Shown piece after piece: positions 43,210 through 55,660 of a DNA stretch of 64,000 nt. Every line of letters starts with the position of its first letter. Position 1 is the first letter of the stretch. The DNA is from Dipteris shenzhenensis (lineage: Eukaryota > Polypodiophyta > Polypodiopsida > Gleicheniales). The translations under genes and the position numbers were made by a program. Below the pieces are notes generated by a model, which was given only the letters and a program-made list of their open reading frames with translations, searched no databases and was not told the DNA's origin. The stretch lies in assembly GCA_047967505.1 (NCBI GenBank), contig CM106538.1; one strand, 5' to 3'.

Positions 43210-46200
43210 GGATATGGTGATAGTACCCCCCCGCAAGTCTATCAGTTCAAACTTAACAATTGTAGGGTTAGTTTGAAAAAAATGTACTTTTGTTGTATGG
43301 CATTTTGATAAAGCAACTAGCATGTACTGTTCTATGTGTAAGTTAAATAGAGAGAGGAGATAATGATATCTTTGTGAGAATTGTACACCCCTACAGATAG
43401 CAGAGGCTTGTTAAAAGAAACACGTCTTTATTGAGAGAAAATGGAGTTTTACATTTGCAACCCATTGTTGTAGATTGCATTAAGACAATTGTGGAGGCAT
43501 TGAGAGATCCCTCAGAATAATTATATCTATTCTTCATTATCAAAGGATATATTATTATGAGTCACAAATATTATTTTATCAATTATCAATTCACATGTTA
43601 TGCAATGATGGTATTTAATGAGCCTAGAACATATATTCTAGCTTTGACTTGTATATTTGAGCAAAAAAGGGACATGATAGTAGTAGCAATCATTATGTGG
43701 GATTGTGGTAGTGTTTGTAGTAGTAGCAATAGTATTCGTGCTAATGGAAGGGGAGAGATGGAGCTTGAGGTGCTATTGTGAGGGGAGACTCTCCCCCTTT
43801 TTCCTTGGTGCAACCTCCTCCCCCCTTCTCCTTGACACTCTTCTCCCACCCACCCTTCTCATCAACTACATTCTCAAGTTCTTTTACTTGCCCACATTTT
43901 GTCACTCCTTGATTGCCCCTTGGTTACTAGAATTAACTAGTGTTCTAGGTCTTGGGACCTCATCTTGTCTAGCACAATAAGAACCAACTATTATTCCAAA
44001 AACAAGTTTCCAGACCCATGATAATCTCTTGTTGGAGCATCAGGCCATGCATACCTATTTTAGAGGTTTCTTTTCAAGATCACCAAAGTAGGCCTAAAAT
44101 TTGAAGGGTAGTCTAGAATTTCATGTTAAAGGGTAATTTAGAAATAATCCTTCTAGTTAACATGTTTTTTTATCATTTTTGAAGGGGACTACAATAAAAT
44201 TTTTCCCAATGTGGTACTTCTTTTTGAAGACATTGTCTCTTTCCCTTTTTGGGAAGGGCAAAAACCCCTTTGAAGAGCATGGCAGTCTTAACATTTAGGA
44301 CTACACCAACGGGCCCTTCTTCATGAATGGTTTTTTTTAATTGCATGCATCTTTTATTTAGTGCATCAAAGGAATATCAAGAAAAAATATTTGCTGCTTC
44401 AATGGGACTTTAAGAAGTTTTAATAAGTGTAGAATAAGCCAAAACATCAAATTCTTTCTTCTTGCTTGCAAGAGACAACCCAATGTTAGTTTTATAATAG
44501 GGCAAAAAGGTTGGGAAAGAAAAGAAGACAAAATTGAGTAAGTTTATAGTAGTAGTGGTTGATGACCAAACTTTATGTCATTTTGTTCATTGGCTTGAAA
44601 CACCTATTGTGATTGGTACCGTACATGGTCCTCACCCATTTGTTACTTTTTTAGATGACTGGGTTAGGATCAATTGATTGAAGAATGGTGGGCTTACAGT
44701 AACGATCGTAGGATATCTTTGAAAGGGATATCGTGTGTTTTTATTCACTACTTATCCCAATAATAACAAATCTAGATGTGTCTCTCAAAACCATAGTAAA
44801 CTTATCACTGTGAAATCCGAAAAACTAGTGGAATAAGCATCCATATATTAGTTGGCATTTGAATTGTAAAGCTGTCCCAAAATTATAAGTTTTTTCTCCC
44901 ATATTCAAAACTTCCAAGCAACCAGTTCTTGGGTTACACAATTCGGTCAAAGGATAAACATGTCTTCTAAATAATCTGTCCAAATTGAGGTGCAGTTATG
45001 TCAAAATTGATATGGATCTAGGATACCGCTATACAATGTTGTTTGATAACTAATATCTTAGTGCTATACCCAACAGTCTAATCAAAAAAGGAAACTACTA
45101 AATATCTAGTGGAATTCTGAAGTGGTCCTCCAATCCTCCTGTATAAGCTAGTGTGCCAGTGTGTTAATCTGAATCATTCATCTGCAAATCTAGTTGAGAA
45201 GCGCATCAGCTCACCTGCATCCATCCATAAAGAGGGCAAGTTAGAACTAGGACCTTTTGATGTGGGACTGCAAGCCTCCATGTTGACATGCAGTTGTTAT
45301 CCATGTCCACAACTCAACTTGCATTATTTCTCATCATGGCACATAAATTCAAAAAGTACTAAGTAAATGTTACAACAAATACATATTGCATGTTAATAGC
45401 TATACTCTATAAATGACCATGCTAATCTTCATTAAGTGGTAATACCAAATCTTGGTGAGATTAGGATTAGAAACAATCATGATTTTTGTGTAACCATATA
45501 GTGACATTTGAACACTTAGATGTAATCAATCAGTATCCTTAAGTGGGTGTAAATATGCTTATTCTATCAGTCTATAGACTCATTCTACTCCAAGTTTACT
45601 CCATACTATTCTTTCAATGTGCTGACTGCTATTGACTATCCATCAATCTTACTTAACATATTTATCTGTTTTTTTGGACCACTCTATATGGCCGTAGGTA
45701 AGAATGACGGGTTCCCTTCTGGGGTATCTGATAGTATGACCTCCTCCCTTGTAACTTCGCCTTCTCTTCCTTCTTTCTTAATCGATGTTTTGTGTAGGAT
45801 CTCTGTGTCTTAAACGATTGAAAAAAATAAACTTTTATAAATGAAATGGCAGGGGTCGCGGTATTTGATTCATTCAGAATAGTTTTGTTAGCTATAGGAG
45901 GAGTAATCATATCGATCTTGTAACGTAAGTCAGGCTCTAAGCTCCCCAATAGTGTTTCAGTGTAAATATATGCTTCTGCTCCAAGTCCTCCTCGGGCCAG
46001 TGTCGCCCTCAAGTTTTGTCACAAACTATAACACTACAGCCTATAGAATGCGCTGCATGCATAGTGTCTGCTATGGTATTATAGATTTACTATTGAGAAA
46101 CCTTCTTATGCATGTAGTGTTTCCCCGAGAGTGGTAATCATCTAGCTAGCTTGGTTGATACAATTGTGCCCACTAACGATCACTATTCACATGCTACAAC

Positions 46201-47676
46201 AGTCTCCATTCTCATGGGGTGCACAGTGGTCTATCTTCTATGGCCTTCGTGGTCGTGGGAGGAGCTCACCACACATAGTGTAGTATATCCTTGCTCATTC
46301 ACATATAAGCAATTTGTGACAATGTATCATAGCCAACGTAACTGTGAACCATTGTAGTTCTCTATCTTGTAAGCCTTCCATGCAGACCGGGCTACAAATA
46401 GTGTATTTTGCATTATGCGACAAGCAAACTGTCTCAACTGTCAACTACTATAAATCCTCATAAGATTTTTTCCATACATGGAGTCTCCTATCTCGATTCG
46501 ATAATCCGTCTCTTCTACAACTCCTATGTTTTCAAGAGCGTCACAATAATCATGATACAAAGATCATTCGCTCAAGGCTTCTTCGTCTCCTAGAGTTCTT
46601 GGTCCTGCGGGAGGCTTCGTCGCTCCGCCTCAGTGATAACACTGCAATGCACTCTACTCTTCTCTAATCTATTGAGTCTGAGGAGGGCACTACCACTTCT
46701 TCTCTGTCTGCTTATAAGGTCTCCCCCTACACATGTGGGGACCAAAGTGCGAGTTTCCCTCGTCTACTCGTATCCATCGAGGTGAAATCTTACCTGTGGG
46801 AGGTCCATGGTACCTCTCCTACTGGGGATACTCGCATGCACCTCTCGTCTCATTGTGCGATCCTGTTGCCTCAGGTGGACTTACTGCGTGTCTGTAGAGT
46901 CTGTGTGCTCCTTACTCGTGCTTCCTTCTCCCTCTCAATATCTTGGGAATAGTGTCTCAGTATTTTGTTTCTCTACCTGAAGGGACTCTCTTGGATGCTC
47001 TGATTGCGGGTTTCGAGGAGGTTCAATTCCTCTCCCATGTACATGTCAATACCTATCTATAGTTCCACTAAGCCGTTGTTCGATCACTGCCCTCTCTAGT
47101 CCAGTGATTCGGGTGATCTCCCCTTCGTGGTGATTTTGCAACCCACGCCGTTGATCAGTACTACACTTGGACTCGTGTGTGCTGCTCTCGGTTAATGGAC
47201 TCCCCTCTCACAGTTACTTGATATAACCCATGCATATCTCCCTACCTCAATGGGTATCCGCTGGGCATTATAGGTGCATTCTATTTCTCTTTAAATATAT
47301 CTATAGTATTGCATGCCCCTAATTCGTGGGTTTTTTATTAATTATCTCTATTCTCTTTTTGGCCATATCGAATCCCAGTTCTATTAATCCGTAATACTTC
47401 TTGTGATTTTTTAGGGTATACCCCAAAATGGGGTTATTCCTCTATCTATTCCATATTAACTCCATTTCATATATCTCTCCCATTCATTCTGATCTAGAGT
47501 ATCTTTAATTCCCAATTCTAATATTCCTTGGCACAATCGATTAATTTCGACTATTGTACATCTGCCATTAAAAAGTCTATTGACCCTTGTAATAAAAAAC
47601 TCCATAAAATATCATGTCATTAAAGGCAAGGTCCTATAGCCTCTTTATTGGTATCCTTGTCAAAGGATGGGAAAGA

Positions 47677-47680
<4 letters not shown>
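43210..47680. other. 4.5 kb without recognised genes
   Basis: Short frames only. At 45844-45921 an intact 26-codon frame (MAGVAVFDSFRIVLLAIGGV...) would make a short hydrophobic peptide; this is compatible with chance. From 46600 to 47300 the composition is Ser/Leu-codon-rich in one frame with many stops, possibly an old coding remnant, family not identified. Confidence 0.45.
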
Positions 47681-47689
<9 letters not shown>

Positions 47690-47743
<54 letters not shown>

Positions 47744-47777
47744 AGACAGAGACAGAGAGAGAGAGAGAGAGAGAGAC

Positions 47778-47858
<81 letters not shown>

Positions 47859-47865
47859 CAGAGAC

Positions 47866-47962
<97 letters not shown>
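47690..47962. repeat. GA microsatellite with CAGAGA interruptions
   Basis: About 270 bp of GA repeats, preceded by (GT)n at 47678-47694 and interrupted by clusters of CAGAGA. The long frames across it (RERERE or LSLSLS) are artefacts. Confidence 0.97.
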
Positions 47963-47964
<2 letters not shown>

Positions 47965-47984
47965 ACCTCCTCTTCCTCTCTTGA

Positions 47985-48329
47985 ATGGTGGGTTCTAAAA
48001 ACACCTATCAAATCCAGTTTGAAAGGATCGAGGACAAGAAAGCAAGAAGGACTGCTTTTATAGGTGATCTCGAGCTAGATATAGTTTTGCAGGAGAAAGG
48101 ACCTGCAAGGATAACAATGAAGAGAACACAAGGAGGAGGGGCTATGATGATGAAAGATCTCAAACCAAAGATTATAGCTTTGAATGGTAAAGTGTTTTCA
48201 CAAGATGAGTGTAATGCTCACATTCCTCTTCTCAACAACTTTAGTGTACTTCAACCATTAGAGGAGGAAGAACTAGTTTTAACAAAAGGTGACTCTGAGC
48301 ACATGCAAATGAGGACATGGATAGCTTAG
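47985..48329 (+). CDS. Unassigned 114-codon ORF
   Basis: Normal amino-acid composition: FERIEDKKARRTAFIGDLEL, then ITMKRTQGGGAMMMKDLKPK, then LEEEELVLTKGDSEHMQMRT. No family recognised. Further open stretches downstream (48440-48590, LLKEHIIATINLFKKWV) hint that it may be part of a longer decayed gene or element on the plus strand. The first Met lies right after the GA tract. Confidence 0.25.
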   Translation: MVGSKNTYQIQFERIEDKKARRTAFIGDLELDIVLQEKGPARITMKRTQGGGAMMMKDLKPKIIALNGKVFSQDECNAHIPLLNNFSVLQPLEEEELVLTKGDSEHMQMRTWIA

Positions 48330-51300
48330 GGTCCTTGAGGTTTGAGGTAGACTTTGCTGCTCTTGATAAAGTTTTGCTAGGAAGTTTGGATTGTGATCAA
48401 TATGTGCTCAGATGAAGGGGTAAAGTCAATTTAGTTTAATACAAAGGATGGGGGTTTGCTGAAAGAACACATAATAGCCACCATCAATCTATTTAAGAAA
48501 TGGGTTAGTAACAACAACAATAGGCTTTCAAAGATCCTTGTGAAACAAATTAATGGTGCATTCATCCCACAAGGATGTGTCAATTGAAGAAAAATAGAAA
48601 AAAGGACAATAAGTTTTATTTTTTTGGTACCTCGAGGAATGGAACACCTCACAAAGCTATTGCATTTTTTGTGATGACATAAACGAAACCTACATAAAGT
48701 GTTCGTGAGCTCCCTATTTTAAGAGTTTTAAAAAGAGACCTTGAGAACCCATTGAGCTATTTCAACGCTATTTCATGAGTTGGGATAGGTTGTTAAATGA
48801 GCTACACAAGTATGCTTGGTAGTAATTGGATCACTCTAGCTATGGCATCTAATTCACTTCTTGTCCATTGCTTGAGTTTCGTCAAAGGAAAGATTATAAA
48901 AACTATGACCTACAAGAGAATGCTCGGAGTGGTGTCTATTGAGAGTGTCAAGAGATAAGAGCATTGAAGCGTTGCAAGAGAGAAGAACAATATCAATGTC
49001 CTTTTGGCATTTGGCATGTTCTCTTGTTATTTTCAGAGTGGATCAAATTAAACATATTCTCTTTTTCATTTCAAAAGTGTGATAAGATTGCATACAAACT
49101 TTTCTTTTATTGTCTCTATAACCCAATACAATAGCATTTTCAATATTGTAAATTAGTGTTTCATATTCTTATAAATTGCAAGGAATCCTATGCATGGGAC
49201 AATATGTGACATGGAGCACCACTAATAGGTTTGGAAAGGTAGGACCTTTTTCTTTGGGGTTCATTAACGTACTATTTTCTTTATGGAAGAGCATTTTATT
49301 TTCATCATATTCCTCTTTACTATTATTTTATTATGTGGAATTTTCGTACTAATTTTGTTTCAAGAATTTCTTTTTTTTTAAATCTAATTTCTTTATGTCA
49401 AACTAAGCTCATTGGGGATCCTCCTTCTAGGCTAAATAAACCTTCTATTTTCATTTTGGAAAAATCCTTATTTTCTCATTTAATTCCTTCGAGGCCAATT
49501 AGTTTGTTTAATGTCCTTGGATAACCATCTAGTCCCACAAATAACGGAAAGTATGAAGATGGGCCCTTTTGTAAGGAATCCTATGCTTGGAAGATGACCT
49601 ATATTATGAAAGGAATATAGCACATGTCAAGTTTGTAATGTTATATTATAAATAGGGAATCCATACACACAATCTACATCTTTGCGAATTGCTTCTCCTA
49701 GCCTCCAATCCAAGCCATGTTGTGCTATCTCTCATCCAAGGCAAGCACTTATATTTCAATTGATTGCTCGTTCATTTTCACCCTGTTGTGTCTCCTTGCA
49801 CCTCCTCTTTCTACATACCATTTGCACTTTCTCAATTGCTTTTAAGTGTTCATTAACAAATATTTGTACTTTTTTTGGGATCTCGCACTTTCTCAATTGC
49901 TTTTACGTGCTCATTGACAAATATTTGTAACATTTCTGGGATCTCATCTCACTCTCACCTTCTATCTCAAACAATTATCCTTGAGTTGTGCCTCCTCGCA
50001 CCTCCTCTCTTTAGAAACCATTCATACAACCTTTGGCCCTTAACAAGTCCTTTAAAATCTTTAACATTACATTTACATCTCTTGTGCAATTGCAAATACA
50101 CTGTCATTCTTGATCTCTTGAATGGGCTTTTAAATGTTTTTAATAAATTATTTCCATTGATGTTGTTCCTTAAGTGGTAACCGCATTTTACAAATATGCA
50201 TCTTAATGGGTACCTTGGATTTAGTTGTGCAATCATTTACATTTTTTGTAATTTAGTTGGATCAATAAAAAAATTATTTATAAATCCAATGGAGGGCTTA
50301 ATATGTCTAAGCATAGCACCTTGGTGTACTTGCAAATTATAGGGGGAGCGATAGTGAAGGTTTCAATATGTCTCTGAGGTTGCACTAAAGACAAAATAAA
50401 AAGCCAATGGTGTAGTGATTACTGTGATAGTCATTGAGACAACAAGCTCATCTGAGCTAATAGCACGTGGATCATGTAATACTTCACTATTCAATTAGCC
50501 CACTATGCTTAGCTTATGAAAATATCATTGCTTAAGGTGTAAATACTTAGTCTATTTATATGGTGAAGATACCAAGAGAGAAAAGGGATTCCAATGGTGA
50601 TAAGATCTTGCACCTACATTCATTCTAACATGGCATAGAATCCTACTAAGACATGGACCATTTGGACTGCTTTAGCCCACTTAAATGCTTACTCATGTGG
50701 AAAACTTTTCACTTAGGATGCAAATCCTAGATGAGACCATAAATTAGTGATGCTAAGGATTAAACATTTTCTAATGGTGATGATGCCTGTCACACATATC
50801 AATTATATTATGGTAGAAGGCTCTATAGAACAAGCCATGGCTGATGTGGACCTTTTTTGCCAACTCTACATTTTTAGCATATAAAAATTGCCAGCACAAC
50901 AGGCAAACCATACATAAGACCATACGAAACTGACTTTAACAAGGCGAAAGAATTCCATTGGTGATGCAGGAACGATATCTCATGTTGGCACTCATAGTGT
51001 CAAGCAAGCATAAGGTGAAGAAGATGTACATATATCCACCATTGAGTGAATGAGCTTCGAACTTCGACCACCCAGAAGAAGTAAGTTAGGTACAATTGCC
51101 TCTCGTCACAAGGAGAGATGGCCCTATTGAGGTCTTGAGTGCACATGATATTGATGCTAATGCTAGCGAGATGGGATGTATCACTAATTTGCCAAGGTCA
51201 AGAGTGAAGCCATCGCTCTCGAAGTAGCCAATGGTCATGATGATATTAGTGACACATCATGTTTTTGGTGTTTTTGGCTCATGGATCGGGGGAATTTTGA

Positions 51301-51482
51301 TACTCATTGGAATTATAATTATACAAAAATTCGCTTGTCGGGTGACAAAATTTTTGCTCTTCTGGGCTATTATCTCAGCATGCAATCATCTAGAGTACAT
51401 TCGATGCGAAAAGCTATCCGGCAGAAATCCGCTTAAACCCAACTTCTTCATCTTCATTTTCAATAGAAATACCTCAGAAAAC
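48330..51482. other. AT-rich DNA, no gene recognised
   Basis: Only short frames. At 49800-49925 a phrase CTTTCTCAATTGCTTTTA...ACAAATATTTGTA is locally duplicated. At 50520-50830 the wording ATTCCAATGGTGAT / TCTAATGGTGATGATGCC recurs, probable old repeat debris. Confidence 0.5.
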
Positions 51483-51846
51483 ATGCTGGAGTTGGCGTGC
51501 ATCGATCTGGGGAATACGGATTTGGCTGCCTCAGCTGCACTCGTTCGTCGGGTAAGTCACTTCTATAAACTCGCCAATTTAAGCTTTACATCGATGTCTT
51601 TGTTGTTCTTTCCTTGGTCAGGCTACTTACGATTTTGCGTGCTTCGACAGGCATGTCTGGACTGTGGCTTCTTTTACGTTGTGAATCATGGAATTAGTCC
51701 ACTTCTCATGCGACAAGTTTTTGAGCAGAGCAGGAAGTTTTTTGCGCTACAGACAAAGGAAAAGATGAAATATTTGCGCAACGAAAAACACAGAGGATAT
51801 ACGCCATTTCTAGATGAGACTTTAGATCCCTCTAAACAAACAAAAG
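51483..51846 (+). pseudogene. 2-oxoglutarate/Fe(II) dioxygenase, N-terminal exons
   Basis: Exon 1 (51483-51551) encodes MLELACIDLGNTDLAASAAL..., intron 1 is 51552-51650 (GTAAGT...TTCGACAG, phase 0), and exon 2 (51651-51846) encodes ACLDCGFFYVVNHGISPLLM, FFALQTKEKMKYLRNEKHRG and TPFLDETLDPSKQTKG. This is the DIOX_N domain of plant 2-ODDs, which precedes the Fe(II)-binding HxD...H core. A GT follows at 51847. A candidate acceptor at 51981-51986 leads to sequence unlike the family (next ~30 codons, then a stop), and no HxD or RxS motif was found before the chromovirus at 53030. Probably a truncated host gene; cryptic exons cannot be excluded. Confidence 0.7.
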
Positions 51847-53029
51847 GTCTCGGCCCTAGCTTTTGATTTCTCGTGGTTGCTAAGGTGGAATTTACATAAT
51901 TCAACAATTTCAAGCTCAATTATATGATTGTCTTTCTCACGATCTTGCATGCATATTAATGTCTATGATGGATATTAGCCTTGCAGGCCCTTTCAGAAAT
52001 TGGATCGCCCCCAGTCCCAGCAAACCCCTTCATTTTCCATTCTTCCCCAATAACATACCAGTCAAGGAGTCTGAAAGAGCAATGTGAGGCACACATCAAC
52101 TCTATCATGTCTCACCCTGCTCTTGGATGTTTTGGTGCGTGCTTTTTGTTACTGGAAGCCCACTATAAAAGAAGGATATTCTAGAATATCGAATCAGGAT
52201 AGAGACTAGACATGATATGAATGGAGGAAATTCCCTCGTTAGACACTCGCCTTCAGTTTGCAACCTCAGCTCAATGGGCTGTGCTAGATGTCGATTTTAG
52301 AGTCCCCTATAGGATCTAATTCTAAACACACCCCAAAGCAGGAATAACAAAACAAAGAGATAATTAGCAGGCAACTCACCTCCTAGCCACCCCGAGCACA
52401 CGGACTAGAGATCACACTCCCACAAGACCATGCCCTTTAGCTCTAGCTTCCTTTCTTGCTTTGCAGCTTTTTGAGGTGCATGCGTGTTGTGTGCAGTCCT
52501 TTCAGGACTCCAACAGGTTCTAAGAAGCACCCAAAGGCAAGGGTGATCCTATGGAAGGCCTAAGGACAGTGTGGATGCAAATGATAGCCTTGAGGCTGCC
52601 TTGAGCTCAGTTTGCCAGTGGTTTGGATGCCTGAATGCCTCTAAGTTATGTCAGATCAGAAGTGAATGCCTGAGTATGCCTTGCCAGTGGGAATTCTAGT
52701 GGTGCACTGGGATTAGATGCCTTGAAGACAAGTAGAGGATTTGCAGAGAGGAACAGTGCAAGGTTGAACCCTTGTTGTATGTACCAATTTCATTCCTAAA
52801 GAAATAAATAAATACCGGAAGGGGCGCCAAGTATTTGGGGCCAATGTGGTGTCTTGTACTTGGTTTCATTGAACAGGGGCACTCTAGCCTCCATCCAGTC
52901 ATTTCTCCAGTTGGTTCTAAGTGGTATTGTTTAACGTTAAGTGGTTGGAAATGATGCAATGTGGCTGTGAGTAATGAAAATGCAATGCAAGTTCTAGTCT
53001 ACTGCCCTTTAGGAAATTGAAGGCTGGTT
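51847..53029. other. Region downstream of the dioxygenase exons, no domain found
   Basis: I looked for the dioxygenase catalytic core and found none. A weak candidate exon at 51987-52085 is not family-like. The rest has TGCCTTGAG-type repeats (~52590-52740) and no open frame of note. Confidence 0.45.
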
Positions 53030-53079
53030 TCAGTTACGGCAGTAGAGGAGACACCAACAAAGGCTCCTCCTGAGTACCT

Positions 53080-53660
53080 CAACCAACCTTATTTCCAGCC
53101 TTACCTCGATATTTTTCCACAGGAATTGCCAAAGCAGTTACCACCTCGACGACCAGTGGATCACCCAATCGAACTTATTCCCGGCAGTAATCTACCTTCG
53201 AAACCTCCTTATCAAGTTTCTTACACTCAAAATGAAGAAATCCAAAGACAGGTGACCGAACTACTTGACAAAGGATACATTCGGCCAAGTCGCAGCCCTT
53301 TCGGATCTCCTGTACTACTTGTGGGAAAAAAGAATAACTCAATGCGCCTCTGCATCAACTACCGAGCCCTCAACAAGCTCACTATCAAAAACAAGTATCC
53401 ATTGCCTCGCATTGATAACCTCTTCGATCAGCTTCTACATGCAACACAAGTCTCAAAGATTGATCTTCGTTCAGGTTATCATCAAATTCGAATACGAGAA
53501 GGCGATGAGTACAAGACAGCTTTTCGAACAAAGTATGGACGCTATGAATGTTTGGTCATGCCTTTTGGGTTAAACAATGCCCTGGCCACATTCATGACAC
53601 TAATGAACGACATCTTCAGGCCTTTTCTCGATAAGTTTGTCATGCTTACCTCGATGACAT
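53080..53660 (+). pseudogene. pol: Chromovirus reverse transcriptase, N-terminal half
   Basis: The open frame from 53126 carries [17 protein letters not shown], the family's usual RxPYR-type region, then [53 protein letters not shown] and [12 protein letters not shown]. At about 53640-53648 a frameshift occurs immediately before the catalytic box; YLDDILVFS itself is intact in the next frame. A one-base change separates the two. Confidence 0.88.
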
Positions 53661-54855
53661 CCTCGTTTTTAGCAGATCCCTACATGAGCACAAACAACAT
53701 CTTCACCAAGTTTTTGAAGTTCTCGGCTCGAATTCTTTCTACATCAATGTCGAGAAAAGTGAGTTCTTCAAGACTCAACTCGAATATTTGGGACATGTTA
53801 TTTCAGCTCAAGGCATCTCTGTGGATCCCAAGAAGGTCGAGGTCATCCGAAACTGGCTTACTCCTAAGAATGTTCATGATGTCCGCTCTTTTCTCGGATT
53901 GGCAAACTTCTACCATACAAAGGTCTATCAGTTTTCCGAGATCGCAACTCCTATGTCCGAATTATTAAAAAGCACAGCCGTTTTTCAGTGGCTTCCTGAA
54001 ACAGAGTATAGTTTCCAACAACTCAAGCAAGCACTCACTACCACACCTGTTATGGCTATTGCTGACCCAAACCTTCCGTTTGAGGTCATGACCGACGCTT
54101 CCGACATTGCTACAGGAGCAGTCTTGATGCAAGAAGGCAGAGTTATTGCTTTTGATAGCCATAAACATTCCGATATCCAAACCCAATACCTGGTTTATGA
54201 TAAGGAGTTTCTTGCCATTGTACATGCTTATCACTCTTGGAAACATTATCTCATGGGAGCCGACTCGGTGGTAAAAACAGACCATCACTCTCTAAAGTAT
54301 ATCTTTACTCAGCCAGTCATGAACGCTCGATAAGCACGTTGGGTTGAGTTTCTGGCCAACTTTCACATGACCATTGAGTACATTCCAAGACTACGCAATG
54401 TAGTTGCAGATGCTCTCAGGAGGTTAACTCTAGAATCAGCTATGGTAATCTCTACATTATCTGTGGATGTACCGAATTCATTCAAAGGGAAGTACCTTAA
54501 TGATAAAGACTTCGGCACAGCAGTACAAGTTCTTTCGAAAGATCAACTTTCGACTTCCGAACAGAAGATTTTCTCATCTTATTTTTATACAGACGACCTT
54601 TTGTATTATCAAGATCACGTCTGTGTACCACATGACAAGGATGTTCAACATCTTTTGTTAAAAGAGCATCATGTAGTTCCTTATGCTGTCCATCCAGGCA
54701 TCAACAAGACTTACAGGTTACTGAGTGCAACATACTATTGGCCTCAGATGAAAAGCGACGTCATAAAAATGGTCATCTTGCTTATCTTGTCAACAAATGA
54801 AAGCAAGCCGACGGCTTCCAACATGACTTTTTCAGCCTCTTCCAGTTCCAACTGA
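53649..54855 (+). pseudogene. pol: Chromovirus RT C-terminus, RNase H and integrase zinc finger
   Basis: After the frameshift: YLDD, then [32 protein letters not shown], RNase H (MTDASDIATGAVLMQ, DKEFLAIVHA, TDHHSLKYI). A TAA at 54331 replaces a sense codon (NAR|ARWVEFLANF follows in frame), then YIPRLRNVVADALRR, and the integrase zinc region VPYAVHPGINKTYRLLSATY. A further frameshift at about 54770 precedes CLSCQQMKASRRLP. Confidence 0.87.
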
Positions 54856-55088
54856 AAGGTGGGAAAGTATTTCCATGGATTTCATTACAACACTACCACG
54901 ATCCTCCAGAGATAACATTCAGATTGTGGTAATTGTTGATCGATTGTCCAAAATGGCACACTTTGTTGCTCGCAAAAGAAGTGCCCAGGCTCCGGACATC
55001 GCCAAACTCTTCATACAACACATCTTCCGACACCATGGATTGCCCAAGAATATTGTATCCGACAGAGATCCTAAGTTTACCAGTCACG
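54855..55088 (+). pseudogene. pol: Chromovirus integrase core, truncated
   Basis: SMDFITTLPRSSRDNIQIVV supplies the first catalytic Asp and IVSDRDPKFTS the second. The sequence then breaks, so the part with the catalytic Glu is gone. The next recognisable domain is the chromodomain in another frame. Confidence 0.85.
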
Positions 55089-55089
55089 G

Positions 55090-55199
55090 AATTCCTTGTT
55101 CTTTGGCGAGATCTGGACGACTTCGACGCTACTTGGCAATCTTATGAAGACTTACAGCAATACCCTGACATTTTACAGCAGTATTTTCAGAATTTACCG
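55090..55199 (+). pseudogene. Chromodomain remnant fused next to integrase
   Basis: TEFLVLWRDLDDFDATWQSY followed by EDLQQYPDILQQYF matches the chromodomain pattern (YLVKWxGxxxxxxTWExxxxL). Chromodomains direct chromovirus integration to marked chromatin. The junction at ~55088 deletes the end of integrase. Confidence 0.75.
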
Positions 55200-55245
55200 T
55201 GATATTTTCTACATCAGTTCATTATCTCCACCAGGGCCTTATTTT

Positions 55246-55258
55246 GAGTGGGAGGGGA
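55246..55258 (+). other. Polypurine tract of the chromovirus
   Basis: GAGTGGGAGGGGA directly precedes the TG of the LTR. Confidence 0.8.
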
Positions 55259-55657
55259 TGTCACGATCTGTGACATATTCCTTTCTCTATACCTTAGACT
55301 TATGGATGGTTTGATGAATGAACACTTGTGGAAGGGTATGCCCTTTCGACGGGACACTTTCTATGAGGCACAACCCTTCACAAGAGACATTCTATTGAAG
55401 AGACACTACCATTGTAATGTACCCTCTCATCAAGGGTCACACCCTTCACAAGGGGTACACACCTCTTCGTGCACATACACTTTGGAGCACACCTTTTCAT
55501 GTGTGACTCTTCACTCTCTATATAAGAGAGGCCCAACTGTATGGATGACACACTATAGACACTCAAGCAATATAAATATTCCTTGTTCTCTGCTATTTCA
55601 ATCTCCTTTCTGTTCCTTAGCACATTTCTAAATATAGTAAATCTAGGATTTCTTACA
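55259..55657 (+). repeat. 3' LTR of the chromovirus
   Basis: It starts TGTCACGATCTGTGACA, itself a perfect inverted repeat, contains CTCTATATAAGAGAGGC (TATA box near 55515) and probably ends TTTCTTACA. The second LTR is missing, so the right border is estimated. Confidence 0.7.
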
Positions 55658-55660
55658 TGG

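Larger units (their letters stand above)
53030..55657 (+). mobile_element. 5'-truncated chromovirus (Ty3/gypsy) with 3' LTR
   Basis: Pol remnants from just before RT to the chromodomain, then a polypurine tract and an LTR. Gag, protease and 5' LTR are absent; the left end joins unrelated DNA near 53030. The chromodomain places it with chromoviruses and separates it from the 12-kb gypsy element. Confidence 0.85.

Noticed and set aside
45844-45921. Short hydrophobic peptide frame MAGVAVFDSFRIVLLAIGGV...
   Set aside because: At about 26 codons it is compatible with chance, with no promoter or homologue that I recognise; mentioned only in the region note.
45662-46012. 116-codon minus-strand ORF
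   Set aside because: No motif, irregular composition and no supporting context.
47614-48063. RERERE / LSLSLS open frames
   Set aside because: Produced by the GA microsatellite in several frames at once.
51987-52085. Third exon of the dioxygenase
   Set aside because: The acceptor is plausible, but the translation does not resemble the family after the DIOX_N domain and stops early.
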